Position numbers and translations under genes: made by a program. DNA of 64,000 nt from Prunella strophiata (Eukaryota; Chordata; Aves; Passeriformes; Prunellidae), in assembly GCA_036583965.1 (NCBI GenBank), contig JAZBQD010000028.1, forward strand, positions 1,240,001 to 1,304,000, given 5' to 3'. A model generated the notes under the pieces. The model saw only the letters and a program-made list of their open reading frames with translations, did no database searches and was not told the DNA's origin. Shown piece by piece: positions 49,747-64,000 of the stretch (its first letter is position 1; each line of letters opens with the position of its first letter).

Positions 49747-52700
49747 CTGCTACTAGAAAATAGCTTTACTGAGTGTAGGTTTTTGTTTGAGAGAATATCC
49801 TCTAAAGAAAGCTGTGCCTTAGAGGATTGTGGCTGGAGCAGCCCCAGACCCGTTCTTGCAGTTTCATTGTTCTTAACTCGTGCTCAAAACAAAACGTGCC
49901 AAAAGCGCACGTGCACTTCCCTTGTGTGGGTACTTGGCATTCTCACCCTCCTTCCTTACGTGACCAGCTCACATTAAAGTGATGTTTTCCCCCTGCCCAT
50001 TGCACCAGCTTTCTGGTTCGGGCTCAGTGCTGGTGTGTTGTGCTGGTTTCCTGCCCTTCACCTGGGGGGTTTCTCACACTCAGCTGGTTTGAGTTATTGG
50101 AACGTGTGAAGGCTGTATTTCACTATGTGAAATAAATCACTAATGAAACTGCAGTGTCCTTCTGCCTCCACTTTTGACACTACTTCACTCAAAATTGACC
50201 CTTAGATGTATATCAGAAAATCTGGTACAAAGAGAACCTCTGAAAGGAATGGGAATAATATATGCAAAGGACTAGAAAGAGTTACAAAGGAGATTCTTGC
50301 TTTGCAGTTTTGCTTCCAAGGGTGGGTAGAATGGCACGTACAGAATTGCAGCATTTTATGTCATGTAACAAATATTCTGGGGTTTGTGATGATGCAGTAG
50401 GGGCAGCTGAGCCAACAGGGGGTTGACTGGAAACCAGGTTAGGAGAAAATTGTTTCAGCTTCTGCCTGGGCAGAAGTGGGTATATTGTCTTACAACTTTC
50501 CTTGAAGCTTCAGGTAAGTTCTTTGGTTTTTTGTGCACAGTGTGCTAGAGATAGTAGTTGCTTTTTGTGATGGTAGAATTATTATTGTTTTTATTAATTT
50601 TTAAATATACTTCCCAAGGAATGGGTGAGGCATTCACATGCCTGTCTGTCTACCATATTGCAATACAGCAGTAAGGTTTGTGGGGAAATGGATGGGTGGG
50701 GTAACTCTAAACAGCACACCAGGGAAAGAAGCTGAGTCATAAGAGTTCCTTTAACATGGAGACAGGCTGGGATCTCACATTCTAAGCTTTAGTATTAACA
50801 GGCTTTTCTGCTTATGCTGCATCTTTGAAGCCCCTTAAAAGCAGCAGTACTATTTAAAATCAGTTTCTACTTATTGTTTCTGTAGCTGTATTTTAAACTG
50901 CAATTTCTATAACAATGTCCAAGTGACAGAGTATAATATAGTTTTAGGGGGCTGCAGTGAGCTGGTGGAGCCCAATGGCAGTAGTTGCCCTTTTCTTTTT
51001 CCAGCGTGGTGCAGGTGTCTGCTGGAGAAGGAGGCTCCTGGAGAGGCAGAGGGATCAGTAAATTAATTGAATGGCAAGAGAGAAGCCTGCTTAATGAAAA
51101 TGATCAGGTGGCATTTGGTGCTAAAGAAACAAGCAGGGCTATGAACAGCCAGGGTTTTAATTGTTTGGAAATATTCAGAAAGTAAGCAGCTATGTCACAT
51201 TATTAATTTCATGTTTATGTAGAAATTTATTTTCCAATGTTACCCTTTTCTTTCTGAACCCATTGAATTAATTTTTTTTGTTCACTTCACTGTTCTTTTG
51301 TGTTACAGGAAGGAATTTTTTTCTTCATGATTTTAATTTTTCCCTGAATTAAGTTGCCATTTTTAAAGAGGGGATTTTTTTTTTTCCATTTAATCTTTAA
51401 GTGGGTCACACTACAAATAATTCTGTGTTGCGGAGTTGTGAAACTGCTTTTGAATCACATTAAAGCTTTTGTGTGCTGCAGATTTGATAGAATAAGTTAA
51501 TAGGGAATTTTAAGAAAGATGCTAGTGTTCTGTGCTGGGTGGGACATGCCAAGTATAAGATGAACATGCCTGTCCTTCAAGAAAATTTGTATGTATGAAT
51601 TATATTCCTCACAAAATTATCACAACAGATCCAAACAAATCATTGGCGTAATTCTTTTATCCACATTTTAAAGTTATGTTGAAAGAAATACTCAAAAGGT
51701 GTGTGGAAATATTTAGAGGATAGCAAAAATGCCTGGACTATGCTATTAAATTTTGCCAAGTAATTACCATTTACAAGCAGAGCCATGCTCTGCCATGGAA
51801 AGCCATGGCTACACTGAACAATTCATGTTGGAGCCCTGAAATACATTGTGGTGTGGCTCCTGCTCTTTCAGTCTCATTTCCTTTGTGATAGGAAAGTTTT
51901 GCAGGTGAGCTTGTATTAATGAACTGTGCTACTTAGACACATGTTTTGGATGAGAGGCTGTTGTGTTTCAATTCATTTAACATATCCATAATAAAAGTGA
52001 AGAACTGCTTTGGTGCAATACTGAAGCTCTGGAAAATCTTTTAATCTAGTGGGAAACCATATATCCAGAATGAGGATACTGAGAGGTGTAGTAGAACACA
52101 GCACATGAAAAATGTGCAAGAATGTTTTAATGAGGAATGTGAGTACTCAAATAACCCACTGAAGGAAATGATGGATGCTGCCCTCGGTCACTGCACTTGT
52201 GCAGTCAGAAGTGGTGAGACCTTTCAGGAATTTGTGCTGCAGGCAGGAGTTTGCAGTGATGAGCTGGCAGCAATATTCCAGCTGCTTCCCAGTGGCACCT
52301 GGCTGCTGTCCTGCTGTGCTGCTGCTGCTGCACATGTCTGGGACAAAGCACACTCACAGAAAGTGCAGGCAGAAACTTCAGCTGCCTGAATACTGGAAAG
52401 CTGGTGACATTTCATAATCTTGTACAAGAGAGTTGAATAGCTAATAAGGTGTCGCTTCTGGCTTTGAAGTACTCAATTTTTTTTTTTTTTTTTTCCCCAA
52501 GGAGCATGGTAGCTTGCATAAAAAATGGTTCTTGGATCAAAGGCATGGCTGTCAGTCTTCCTTTGGGATGCTGGGCATGTCTGAGAGTGAGACAGTGCTT
52601 TTAAAAATGCATAATTTCTCGATCTGTTCCTGGTTTTATCATTCCAACCAGCCTTCACAGTGGTGAATTCTAGCTGAGCTAACAGCCCCTAGTAGCAATT

Positions 52701-54720
52701 ACACCTCAAGAAAACTGATTTATGTTATTGTTTTCAATATTGGCTTAATGATCCCTGTTAATCAAGAAGCATGCAGCAAAAGAGTGAGTTCTGAGGGAAA
52801 TCAGGTCTATCAAGACAAACATGAGCTTGCAGCATTATATTTTTTTAATAACAATATGCCCCTTTTTAGCAAGATGCAACATGTTGTGTCAGTAATAGGC
52901 TGATAAATTGTCAATTAAAAATCCACATGCAGTGCAGCCCCAGCAGTTTATTGTGAAACTTGGTATTTTGCCTTTGTAGACTCATTAGTTTATTTAAGTG
53001 TATTTGCTTAAGCCGTTCTCCTATGTGTTATTAGCACTGGAAGGTAATTGACACATGATATGATTTCAGGATAGAAGTTGGCAGCTTCCCTCTACCTGAG
53101 GAGGAGGAGAAGCTGCTGTGCCCTTCCCTCCTGACTGCCTCAGCCCTCTGCTCCTCCCTTCCTCGGCCTGGGTGTGGCTCACAGCTCAGGGTGCCTTGTG
53201 CTGGTTTGTCTTTAGAACCTTTCAGAATTTTTATCTGTTGTCTCTCATTTTTGTTGGCTTTCTTTTCTGCCATTTTGGTCAGTTCAGTCAGCACACTGGG
53301 CACTGGGACAAATATCAGGCTTCTCAAAATAACTGATGGAAAGTGACCTTGCCCCTCCAGGCCTGCTGTGGATTTGGCTCCAGCCTCACCATGAAGTGCT
53401 CTTCTGGAGAAATCAGGAGCTGAGGAAGCTGATTGACAACTACTTGCTGCTCAAAGGGATGTTTTTTCTACATTCCCTGCACTACTCATTGTTTATTTTC
53501 CTTTTATGTGTTGGTTTTCTGGTAGCTTGGTGAGTGGCTCAGCTCCTGCATGGGTCAGCTGGCCCTGGTATAAAACAGGGGGAAGGGGTGTGGTGCTGGG
53601 AGCAGAGGGGGAGTGGGACCTCCCCACCAGCAGGGGCCAGCTCTGGGGTTGGCTCATCTGCCCTAGGGAACTTTACTGGTAATTATTTGGCCTTACTAAA
53701 ATTATGTTGGTTTTATTTGATCTGCAGCAGTTTTCTTCTTATGTGCACTATTAAATGGATGTTACATGGGCTCTCTCACTAGACTTGGATTTTTTTAACA
53801 TGTGCAGTTGCAACCAGGAAATAGCTGAAGGGGTTTTTCTTCCTCTTTTCCTCATTAGGAGCTTGCAAAAGCAGTCACTTTAAACTCTTGGTGTGTATAA
53901 ATAAGGCAGAAAGATGCAGCTGAAGAGTTAATAAAGTGCAATTAAATGGTGAGGGCCATAATAGAATAAGGATTGAGTTTATTGCACCTGTATCACAGAA
54001 TTGGAAATGTAGGGGTTTAGTACATTAGCTAAGTAGCATTTTGCATGGGCATAGATGGTGGTTTGCTCCCTAGAGCTGGAATATGTGTGGATACTTAAAT
54101 AAAGCTTTATTTATGGATTATACGTCTGTGCAGATCAAAAAAAAGGTTTAAACTTTATGTTGTGGTAAATTCATGGTATGTCCTAAAGTAAAAAGGCTTG
54201 TGTTTGCCTTTGTGTCCTTGCTTATGGTGCTGGTATGGCTTTCCATTCAATTTAATCCCTTTCCCTTCTTCCCTTTAGAAGTCTGTGCTGGTGAGACTTT
54301 GGTGCCACAAATTCATTTGTGTGTGGAGTAACTCTACACATGTTAGTGCAGTCAGGAGTGTAATAGTACCATTTCTTGTACCTATATTGTTCTGAAAATA
54401 GTATTTCAGGCATCTCACAGTAGCAAAAACAGTTGTACTTCCTGCAGCAGAAAAAAACCACTTTGTCTTGTAAGTAATCAGGTATTAAATGGTGGCATAC
54501 ACTTCTGTTATACAGGTAGCATATTTTTCTGACCCTTCAAATAAAAAAAGCTCAGCTACATGACAGTCCAGGCTAGTGTATCTATTCTTTAAAGAATTTA
54601 AACTAATTAAAGGAAAGGAATTTGTTTATCATGCTTCTGTATTTGTTCCTGTGGCATTTTTTTTTTTTTCTGCAGGAGGGTAGCCCTCAAAGAAAAATGC
54701 TGGTGGCTTTTTGGGGGTGT

Positions 54721-54761
54721 TATTGTTGTTGTTGTTTTGGTTGTTTTTTGTTTGTTTGTAG

Positions 54762-54787
<26 letters not shown>
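54721..54787. repeat. (GTT)n and poly-T tract
   Basis: GTTGTTGTTGTT, then TTTG units, then about 24 T. Confidence 0.9.
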
Positions 54788-54793
<6 letters not shown>

Positions 54794-57700
54794 TGCAGAC
54801 ACTTTAAGATCTTCTATATGGAATGCATTAGATTTAAATTGGACATTATTGATTGTGTGGTCAGTCCAGTGAATAAAAAATTACAAAGCCTTATAGATAA
54901 AGCAAACTGCATGGATGCCTGGTGCATTGACAGAGCTGGAAGTTATCTACTCTCTGGAACAGTGGGGCTACTATCTCTGGTTATCACAAAAGCCCAAATG
55001 TCCCAGAGTGCCTGAGTGTGTCAGGGGAACTTCAGTCTCTGGGTGTTTGGCCATGGGCCATGTTGTTGTTTGATGGTCCATTGGCATTGATAACATCACT
55101 TCAGATTTCTATTTGTGGCTCTGACCCCAATGCTTTGAGGACCTGAAATTTTGTTACCTTTCACCTACTTGAATAGTGGTGAAATGAAAGGGCATGCCTG
55201 AGAAAGCCTGAGGTTTGTATAATGTTATCCATGGTCTCTTTTAACAAATGGATGAACGTGAGGTTTCTGGGGAGGGAAGATAAAGCAAAGCAGCCCAGCA
55301 GAGCACAGAGCTGTCCAGGGACTTGTGGCAGTTTAACTCTTCAGCAATCCTATGAGCCTTTGTTTAGCCACACTCAACGTTTTATCCTGAATTTGCAAGG
55401 CAACCAGGTGCTAGTATTGTGAATCAGTTATCATTTGACATGATGTAAGGCCTATTCTTATTTACAGAAAATGTCATTTGGTGTTGTTCCCTTTTTTTGT
55501 TGTGTTGCAGATGTGGTGGTGGCAGCTCTTTCCGATCCCACACAGATGTTGGCATTGTCTATTGTGCCCAGAGTGCTGCTGGGGGCAGTTTTGCTGGGCT
55601 GAAAAAGGAACAGCCTGTCTATGTTCTCCTGCATGAAGTACAGCTTTGAGACAAAGCTACTGCTCCTGCTTGCCTCTTTTTTTTTTTTTTTTTTTTTTCA
55701 GGATGTGGCACAGGTTTTTCAGTAACAGAATTTTGCTTCGGGGTTTGTGGGATCTTCAGTCTTGAGGCCCCAGATGATGTTCCCAGCAGTGCCATTGCAT
55801 TCCTCCCAGTAATAAAACTGAAATGGCATAAGCAGTGTATTTACTCCATTTTATATAATAAAAGAAATACCTTGAAGCAAAATGTCATCTTCAGCAATCA
55901 AGGATGTAGATTTTCCTTCTTAGTGGTGTTGACAGTTGTTCCTGATTTTTCTAAATTGCTTATAAGAGGTTCATACAGGAACTTACCTGGATTGGGAGAA
56001 AATGTTTAATATGAAGGTATGCTAGTGAGCTGTTATTGATTATTTTCTACTAGATATGCCAGTATATAGAGTGAAGCTTGTGTATGACTTGAGTATGCAT
56101 GTATGTGTATCTGATTTACACAGAACCTGGAAGGTTTTAGGAATAAATCAAAGCTAGAGACTATTGTTAATTTAAAGAAAAAATTGGGCATTGTCTAGAG
56201 GCAAATCAAGTTTTGCAAACCTAGACCTTTGGCACACATGAGAACAGTTGTTTATTAATATCCTACATTTCCATAGGTTGTGTGTTGTTCATGTAGTCTT
56301 TTAGACTTTGGGAGTAGCATAGTTCTGATCCAGAAATTAAGTGTACAGAGTTGTTTTCTTAGGTTTGATTTATTTTATTTTTATATTGCTGTCATACCAG
56401 ATTTTGTGATACCATATGTTTTTGTTCACTCAGCTGTTTTGGTTCCTAGTGGATTTGCTTCTGTTTCAATGCGTAATCCAAGGAATTAAGACTGGCAATT
56501 TCTCAGACCAGTCCTTTTCTGTTACATGGTATAGCCTATCTTCCAGAATGAATAGGCAGAATAGTTCTTAAATGCTGTTACTATCAGTGAAGATATGTAA
56601 ACATGAAAGAATCCAGATTTGTTTTCAGGGCTCATCTTAATTTGGCAGAAGTAGTAATCAAAGGGAGAGATAAAGGAAGCATTTAAAATGTTGCTGTGAT
56701 GCTTGAGGTGTGTCATCTATGTTGTGGGGAAATTGTGCTTATTTTCACACTTTCTCTTTCTAGGAAAAAAATATCCTATGTGAAAGTGTATATAATTTTC
56801 CTTAAATATTTTAAATGCCATTGTATTTTCATTAAGTAACAGTCAGTAGTGGTGCTTTTCTTAGCTGTAGGTTTCTGTTCCACTAGATGTGATGAAGTTT
56901 GAGGCATAAAATTCTCCTGTCAAAAGAATGACCTGTGGGCACTTTCTGATCTCTTTTTATTTCCTGCTTTTATAATTTCAGTGTTACAGCCCCTTCCTTA
57001 TGCAGATTGTGAATGAGAGGTTACTGTAATGACACACACTAGAAAATAAATGCAACAGAAAGTCCTTGTGATATGTTAAAGAATGGAAATGGCTGGTGGA
57101 AGGTCTTGGTTAAACCTTCCTGCTGATACTTCTATCTGGGAGCAATCTAATTAAAAGCTACCTACCTTATGCTTTAAGTCATTTGTAGGCATGGAACTAT
57201 GAACATATGATCTCTCTGTGCTTACCTGAAATCTCTATTTATGGAAATTTACTTGGCTGAAGATCCAAGTTCTGCTGTTCTTACCCATTTAATTGTAGCC
57301 CTTGGGCCAGCCAAACTTATTTGTTTGAAAAAGAAAAATAACTCAAGAATAGCAGTTTCATTGGGGATTTTTCATCCCTGATCAAAACTGTTGAGTAAGA
57401 TCAGGAGTAAGGTTTTGGAGTTCCTGGTGGGTGAGCTGGTATTTTAATCAAGGAGCAAAGTGCATTATGTCAGATAAGAAACTTTACCATGTACTGGTTA
57501 GGGTTGGCTTGTTACTACACAGACACTGCAGGGAGATAGAAATTCAACTTTCAGTGCAGGCTCTGCTCTGCCAGCTTCAGTTGTCTTTTGTGTCTAGCAG
57601 AAGTAGCACTAGTCAGCATTTTTAATGGAGGATTTCCTGTTCTCTTCTGTCTAGATTAGAGTTGTAGAAGTATACTTTATATAATTCACTTGTAAGAAGG

Positions 57701-58626
57701 TTTTATTACTGTTTAAATGTGATTGTATGTGTTTAGTAACAAAAGCTTCAGTACACTCATTTATTCCAGTAGTACTTTTCTATTTTGTACACAAAAGAGA
57801 GTATATATATATGTATGTGTGTAAAAGTAAATACGTGTAAATATACAGAAGAATAAATGTATTTGGATTCAAGAGCCAGATATTTTAGAGAAGGAAACTT
57901 TCTCTTGTAAGACATATTTTATCTTTTTGAGAAAAATACACATCAGGTGTTGGTTTTAATGTTTTCAAGTGCTGTATGTATCCGTGCTAGGTGTCAAATT
58001 TTATTTCCCATGAAATGTGTGAGGGTGAGACTGTATTCCAGTATGGTTACAGATCTGAGAATGCCAGGCCATGCCAGGTGTGTTGGCAGGAATAGGCTGC
58101 TGTCTGTAGCCTTGCCTGCTTTGTGTTTGTGGGTCCTGTACTAAGGTGCAGACCTTGGGCTCTGCTTTGTGTTTGCAAATTCATGATGGAGTGAATGTGG
58201 GTAAAAGCATGTACCTGGGCAGTCATTGCAGGGCCCTGAGACACGAGGAGCTGTGTGTCAAACACCTCATGTGAGAAGGCATTTGGCTTGACAGCATTAA
58301 TTGGAATAATTGATCCTTGTAAGTCTTGTCCATATGGGGCATGCAGTGCAGTATGTGGCTTTGGATATAATTACTGTGCTCTTTAATTTGCTCCAGAAGC
58401 ATAAGATGATGTTCTTAATGTGAGTTCTTTGATTGTGTATCTTGTATTTTAAAAGAAATAGAAATACAAAAATTTAAGTTTGTCATGGCAAGCTCTAGTT
58501 CACCTGTCGAGGATCATTTTTTCCATGTATGAATACCTTTGCTGTTCTCCCTTGATCTTTGTGTGTGTTGTTATGCAGAGCTCAAGTTTCTATTTTTGAT
58601 GTACTTTCTTTCTCCTCCTTTTCCAG

Positions 58627-58783
58627 GTGAAGCAGGAGCCACAGAAGGAAGACCTTGTGGTTTGCAATCATGCCATTCCCCTTTGGCAAGTCCCACAAGT
58701 CTCCTGCAGACATAGTGAAAAACCTGAAGGAGAGCATGGCAGTTCTAGAAAAACAAGACATCTCTGACAAAAAGGCAGAAAAG
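58627..58783 (+). CDS. CAB39: CAB39 (MO25-alpha) exon 2, first coding exon; gene continues beyond the window
   Basis: A pyrimidine-rich tract ending CCTTTTCCAG precedes the exon. Forty-three bases of 5' UTR lead to an ATG at 58670 with A at -3. The 38 codons begin [16 protein letters not shown] and end KKAEK on AAG, followed by a GTACAG donor (58784). This is the N-terminus of CAB39/MO25-alpha and not of its paralogue CAB39L, which starts differently. The protein is an armadillo-like helical-repeat scaffold that binds the STRAD pseudokinase and stabilises active LKB1 (STK11) in the cytoplasm; it also activates MST/SPAK-type kinases. No later CAB39 exon was found up to 64000, so intron 2 exceeds 5.2 kb. 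Coding bases are 58670-58783. Confidence 0.95.
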
Positions 58784-61700
58784 GTACAGTTGTGATGTTC
58801 CAGTTGCTAAACTGTATTTGAAAATGAGGGAAAGGGGGAATTTACAGCTGTTGAAACTGAAACAATTAGGAATTATTTTGGTGGTTTATACTCTGATAAA
58901 GGGTAATTTATGTACCTTTGAACAGGTGTGTGTCCTGTTGGTTGGTTGGCTTACACCACTGGCAGCTGATAATGATATTTAAAACTATTTGGAACTGTAG
59001 GACATTGCATTCTTTTAATAAGCAACTCATAGCTGTACAGTGTTCTGGTGCTTGTGACCACCACAGTGCCTTCTCTGCTGCACAGGTAGTTCTGTCTCTG
59101 CTTGTCCATGCAAATCTTTACAGAGCAGAGTGTCTCTTACTGAAGCTGAAGAACTTTGTGTCTTCATGGATAGAGAATATGTCTTGGCTTTCCTGCCGCT
59201 TCTTCAGCCTGCAGTAAGATGTGAGAAGTTCCTGTGCTAGTGCAGTTTCCTTTACATGGGTGTCTTGTACTTCAGGCTGTGTACCTGTCCCAGTCATTTA
59301 CTTCTCAACTGGCACTCTGGATTTTACAGCTTTACAGGAACTGACCTCAAAGTTCAGCCTGTGTGCAGCTGCATCCCACCTAGTGACCTGTGTGGCAAAG
59401 GTTTAGAGGAGCACCCTCCTTGGAGCCTCTCCCAGCATTATGTAACTATTATGTGCCATTCTTGGCATCCACAGAGTCCCATATAGAAGTTAGTCACAGT
59501 CTTTTCATGGTCACCTACATTTTTAAGCAGAGTGTGGCCAGCTCTTCTACATTCAGTTTCACCTAGATTTGGCACTACTACTTTTAAGAGTCTTAATTAA
59601 ATTGCCATCTTAGTTCTGATAGTCTTTAATAGTTAGCATCTTCTACCCCTTTGGCACCATGTGGCATGTTCCAGGTATCTTGCAGTGTACCACAGTAGTT
59701 TCCTCTGGTGCTTTTTCTGTCCTATTGTAGAGAAAAATGTTACATTTTGTTCATGTTCTGCAGGCTTGTGTGAAGGCTGGAAGGATTTTCATTTGCTGCT
59801 GCTTTTCTTCTGTCTCTAAAAGAGCCTTCTGTCAGGAGAGGAGGGATAGGTGCATTCTGAAGAGTCTCTGATGAGACTTGGCACTTCCTCCTTTATCTTG
59901 GCCTCATTATTAGCTCCTGCAGATGTGGCCTGGTCTTAAAATCTATGTTCTGTTGTGTCCTCTTTTTGCTGGGACCCCTGATGGGGAACAGACCAGCTCA
60001 TCCCATGGTAGCTGTGTCCTGTAGCACGTTCCTGTGTTCCTGATGCTGCAGCTGAGTTTGGTATTACCATTTCTTCTTGCTGGCCTTTAGTCCCACACCT
60101 CCATCTTTTTGAAAGACCTCATTTCTGTGAGGCTGCTGCTCTGACTAGAAGTAATGTGCTAAGCCTGTGTCAGACAGAAGGTAACACATTGTGCTTGCAG
60201 GAGAACAAAGGCAGCCCACATTCACTAGGTTAAGTGTGAGGAGGGCTAAATCCTGACATCCAGGGGAATGAGCCTGGGTGTGGTACTGCTGTTCCCCATC
60301 ATCCTTGCTAGTCACAAAAGAGCTGATGGATCCCAGCACTCACACCACCAGTGTCCACATCTCATGCAGATTCATCAGGAAGTGTTTGTTTCCTTGGTAA
60401 GCCAAGACTGCAGGAAGGTGACTCTGGTTGTGACTCTTTAGCTCAGGTTTGATGGAGAAAGTTCTTCAATACCTTATGGACCAGTCATCAGATCTTTGAG
60501 GGCACAGCTCTGTGTGCAAACACCCTGAATTTGTGTCTTCTTCCTGTCCAGTTTGTAGAAATGACTGGAGTGAATTTGGAGTTAAAAGACAGGGGTCTGA
60601 GCAGTAGCCTTTATTAGAAAAGAACAACCATTTCTTCATGCCCATATCTCAGTATTTAGGCATCTTTTTCTCTTTCATTATCTCTTTTATTATGATGATC
60701 CTTTCTGCTATGCAACTTTTTGGCCTCCTTTGGAGAAGAATTCTGTGCTGGTGGCAGGGTGAGTTCCATGGCTAGTAGTGGAACAGAAATAGAAAAACTC
60801 TCTACATGAAGCACAGAAATTGCTGCCTGGTACTGAAAGGGGAGAAGGATGCAAAAGTTACCTTGTTTTTATGACTTTGCTTTAGTAGTGATTGGATGTG
60901 TATAAAATAGGGTGTTTCTCAGTAATTTTGTCATTGTTGCTGTTTGATCCAAGGGTATGCTTTTGCAGCCTGTCACATATCAATGGTGTAATTTCAGTGT
61001 TGGGTCAGCATGCTAAATACTCAGTATTGGTTATAAAAGTACCCAGTTGGGTTAAGGGACTACCTACTTTTCTTACATGCTTTTCATTTCTTATAATACT
61101 GAGTTTGCTACTACATGGAGAATGCTCTTTAACAATTTTGTTGCACAATTGGAAATAATACAGATTTATAAGAAAATTAGACAAATAATTTTCCTCTGGA
61201 AGTTATAAGTGTAATTATGCTTGAACAGAATTCCTCATTTATTTTCAGTGCTTAGGCTGAAATTTAAAACCATTAATGTTTTGTGAGTGGAAGCAAAAAA
61301 TCAAAGGAGGTAATAAAGATGTTTGAATCTTGGACAGTGTGTGTTCCTGTCCATTCTTTATAATCAAAATGGAAGATATTCTTCAAAGTAAAAGATGTAA
61401 AACAATAGTAATGTCTTGTTCAATATGAAGCATTTTGCCCTGTAATACTGGAAAATTTGGTTTATAACCAAAAATCTGAAATTCAAGTGTATCCTAGTTA
61501 CATGTTAATCTACCTTTTGAGCTCTGTGAAGACTGGAGAAAAATTAACCAGGTAGTTCTCCAGGTCATTTGAAATGTCCTTTAATCGTGTGGTGCTCATT
61601 TAGGAGCTGGGCTGGGGGAGCTGTGGCTCACTTGTCCCATCTCCCTCTGTGCCACAGAGGTTCTTGCTGGCTGTGCTTAGCACACAGGCTGTGGCTTGCT

Positions 61701-64000
61701 GTCTGTCAGTATCTGGGAAGGGAAATGACATGTCAGGTACTTTATAACTGAAATGTGTTCATCATTTATGCTGTTCATTCTCCGTTTCCTGTGCTCTCTC
61801 AGAAAGGGGGGCTAAAGGGAAGGAAAAGGAAACGTCCTTTCCCATAAGCAGGACCTACCCTTGATCTAGTCCATTAGCTAGTCTTTATTCACATCTCTTC
61901 CTCCTCTTTGGCTGATCCCAGCATTTTTCTCATACTACAGTTCACTTGGTGTGTGGCACACATTTACTGTCGTGCAGGTAAATATTTACTCATGCAATCA
62001 AGTTGTTCTTCACTACCCTCTGACCTTGGCTTGACCTGGTCCCAGCAGCCCAAAGGGAGTGGTTGTTGGAGCCCTGTTCCTATCCCAGGCAGGCTGGCCC
62101 TTGCAGGAGTGGTTGGCCTCTCTCCTTGATATCACAGCTGTGTGATGGCTGCACCATGAGCTGCTTGGCTCAGCTGTGCCAGGGTGATGCTGTGCCATGC
62201 TGCCATAGGTCAGATTTCATTCAGGGAGTTAATGCTGTCATTCATAAAGCAGTAAAATCCTGGATTTGTTACGCATGTGTGTACAATTAATCTGCAGTTC
62301 AAAGAAGGCTAAAGGTTAAGGAATTTGCCTGGCCTCCAGCGTGGGGCTATTACTCAAGGAGTAAAGATGAGCCTTTTTTAGGAAGTAGCAGGTGAGATGA
62401 CGTGCTTCCCTTCTAATTGAACTTGGCTCTTCTGTGCTGTCTCCATGCTAAATGTTTACTGGAAAATAGTACAATATTTTTTGGCCTTCATCAGTGCAGT
62501 AGCACATTTATAGTTACTAATACACTTCTGGAATTGTATGTTTTGTAAGCATTTTGAAATCCAGCCATTTTAAATAGTTATTAAAATGACGCTTTTTAGT
62601 TGTGATAGATACTGCTTTAGACTACTAAAATTATTCACCCAGTACAGTTTCAAAGCTATATCTGGTTTGTCTTTTTGATGGATGTTTTCATTAATAGTGC
62701 AGTTTCTGGAACTGCATTATCCATGTGGAGAGAACCCCCAACCACTGGGGTTCCATAGGCCTGGAGACTGCCAAGCTCACTGGAAATATTTCAGGACTGG
62801 CCATGTGTTCTTTATCTTTTTCTACTGTTCATAAACTCCAAATAATCCAGCAGTACAACTCTAGATAGAGTACTTGGGGTTTGCACTGCTTGCCATTTAA
62901 GGAAATACTAAACTTTGGGGTATTTCACTGATCTTTCCAGAGACTGGAATAAACTATAGCTATAAAGACATGCAGCTGTTCTGGTGTAACAGTCATATGT
63001 GTGACTTCATGGTGTCTGCTTTTATTTTTAAATAGTATCTTCCCATCCTTCATAAACATAGAGAAGTAAGTACTTTCTTTATTTTCCTTGCTTTACATTT
63101 AACTTTTACAGTGTGGCTTGTCCTCAGATGGTATTGATTTTCTGGCACCATTAAATTTCAAATATGACTTGCCATGAAATTTTTCTCTAAAGTTCAGGTT
63201 GCTCCTAATCAGTGTTGAGAGCATATAAATACAGATGTTAATACTTAAAAAATAAAAATTTTAACATCTAAAATATATACTGTTTCATGTATACTTATAT
63301 AAAATATATACTTATACTCTCTATGAAATATATAGAGAGTATAGATATTCTGTATATATAAAATACACCCTGATCATATATTTTACTGGGATATATTTTA
63401 TATATTTGTACATATGTTGTCTGATTGTTAGTTCCACTTTTGAGCATGGGTTTTTGGATGAACCTCATTGTGTATTTTGAACTTTCTCTCTAGAGATTTT
63501 TTTTTTCCCTTCTTAAAAGAAAGCAGTGCATTAGGCAATTTAGATCTCTCAGTATCTTAGAAAATCTTGCAAGTAATGCTAGCCAATCTTTTCTTATCTT
63601 TCTTGATTTTAATTGTTTTTAGTGTTTTTTAACTTGGTTCTTTGCACTGCTATTTAATGTAGCATTATTATTTCAGTGTAACTAAGTTCCATTCTGCATC
63701 TGAAATGGCAAAAATAGGTCTGCTCATCTTGTATTTGGAATATGTCTGAGAGTTCATGGAATGTACAAGAGTAAGGAGATTCTAGAAATTTGTCAGGGTT
63801 TATTTCTAGTCCTTTTGATGTCGAATTTTAGAGTAGAAGAGAAGAAGTACAAGGATGTTGTATTTTATGGAAGTTTAGTGCATTGGTTGCTGATACAATA
63901 CTTCCAGAAAACCTCAGTTACCAGAAGATACCCAGAAATGATAGCTGGAGTGATGCAAGGCAGGTGCTTTGATGCCTGGTGGTCAGGAACTGCTACAGGG
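58784..64000 (+). other. CAB39: CAB39 intron 2, 5' part
   Basis: It starts with the GTACAG donor and runs past the window end. No CAB39 exon, repeat family or RNA gene was recognised. An AT-rich TATATA-type stretch lies at about 63230-63420. Confidence 0.75.

Larger units (their letters stand above)
37060..58626 (+). other. CAB39: CAB39 intron 1 (inferred)
   Basis: About 21.6 kb, AT-rich, without a supported coding exon on either strand. It contains a minus-strand CR1 (46721-47650), a plus-strand CR1 (49436-49746), poly-T tracts (near 39310, 52476, 54661, 54764 and 55678) and a GTT/poly-T run (54721-54787). The remainder shows nothing I can name. Confidence 0.6.

Noticed and set aside
58670..58783. 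CAB39L instead of CAB39
   Set aside because: The start [16 protein letters not shown] matches CAB39; CAB39L begins differently.

Overview
The window is vertebrate nuclear DNA and reads as bird. It has CR1 retrotransposon 3' ends, short solo-LTR-like insertions, long non-coding introns with few repeats, CpG-island promoters and spliced genes. I could not fix the species. A songbird would fit, but that is a guess. Only two protein-coding genes can be supported, and most of the rest is intergenic or intronic.

Layout. 1-17.5 kb is intergenic. It holds a partial 90-bp duplication around telomere-like repeats (2.7-3.0 kb), a CA/TA microsatellite (8.7 kb), an LTR-like element (12.65-12.96 kb), a CR1 (14.9-15.4 kb) and two GC-shifted blocks that look like conserved regulatory DNA (6.4 and 16.7-16.95 kb). 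17.7-19.8 kb carries a complete four-exon HES-family bHLH repressor gene on the minus strand. It has a TATA box, a CSL (RBPJ)/N-box composite site, a pentanucleotide repeat in the 5' UTR and an AU-rich 3' UTR element. Its last exon has an apparent one-base frame error just before the WRPW tail. A 146-bp piece of its 3' UTR is copied again at 20.9 kb. 20-23 kb holds candidate upstream enhancers.

26.08-28.26 kb is a near-identical inverted duplication. One arm was later hit by a 377-bp solo LTR with a clean 6-bp target-site duplication, and the other arm preserves the empty site. 30.26-33.98 kb is a 29-bp G-rich minisatellite of more than 100 units, interrupted by a run of about 246 nearly pure G. 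A plus-strand CR1 ends about 90 bp before a strong CTCF-like site. That site opens a CpG island (36.83-37.6 kb), the likely promoter of CAB39 (MO25-alpha).

The first coding exon of CAB39 is at 58.67-58.78 kb after a first intron of about 21.6 kb. The rest of the gene lies beyond the window. The two genes are divergently arranged (HES minus, CAB39 plus) with about 17 kb between their promoters, and the minisatellite and the inverted duplication lie in that gap. No functional link between them is visible: the HES protein is a nuclear Notch-type repressor, and CAB39 is a scaffold of the LKB1-STRAD kinase complex.
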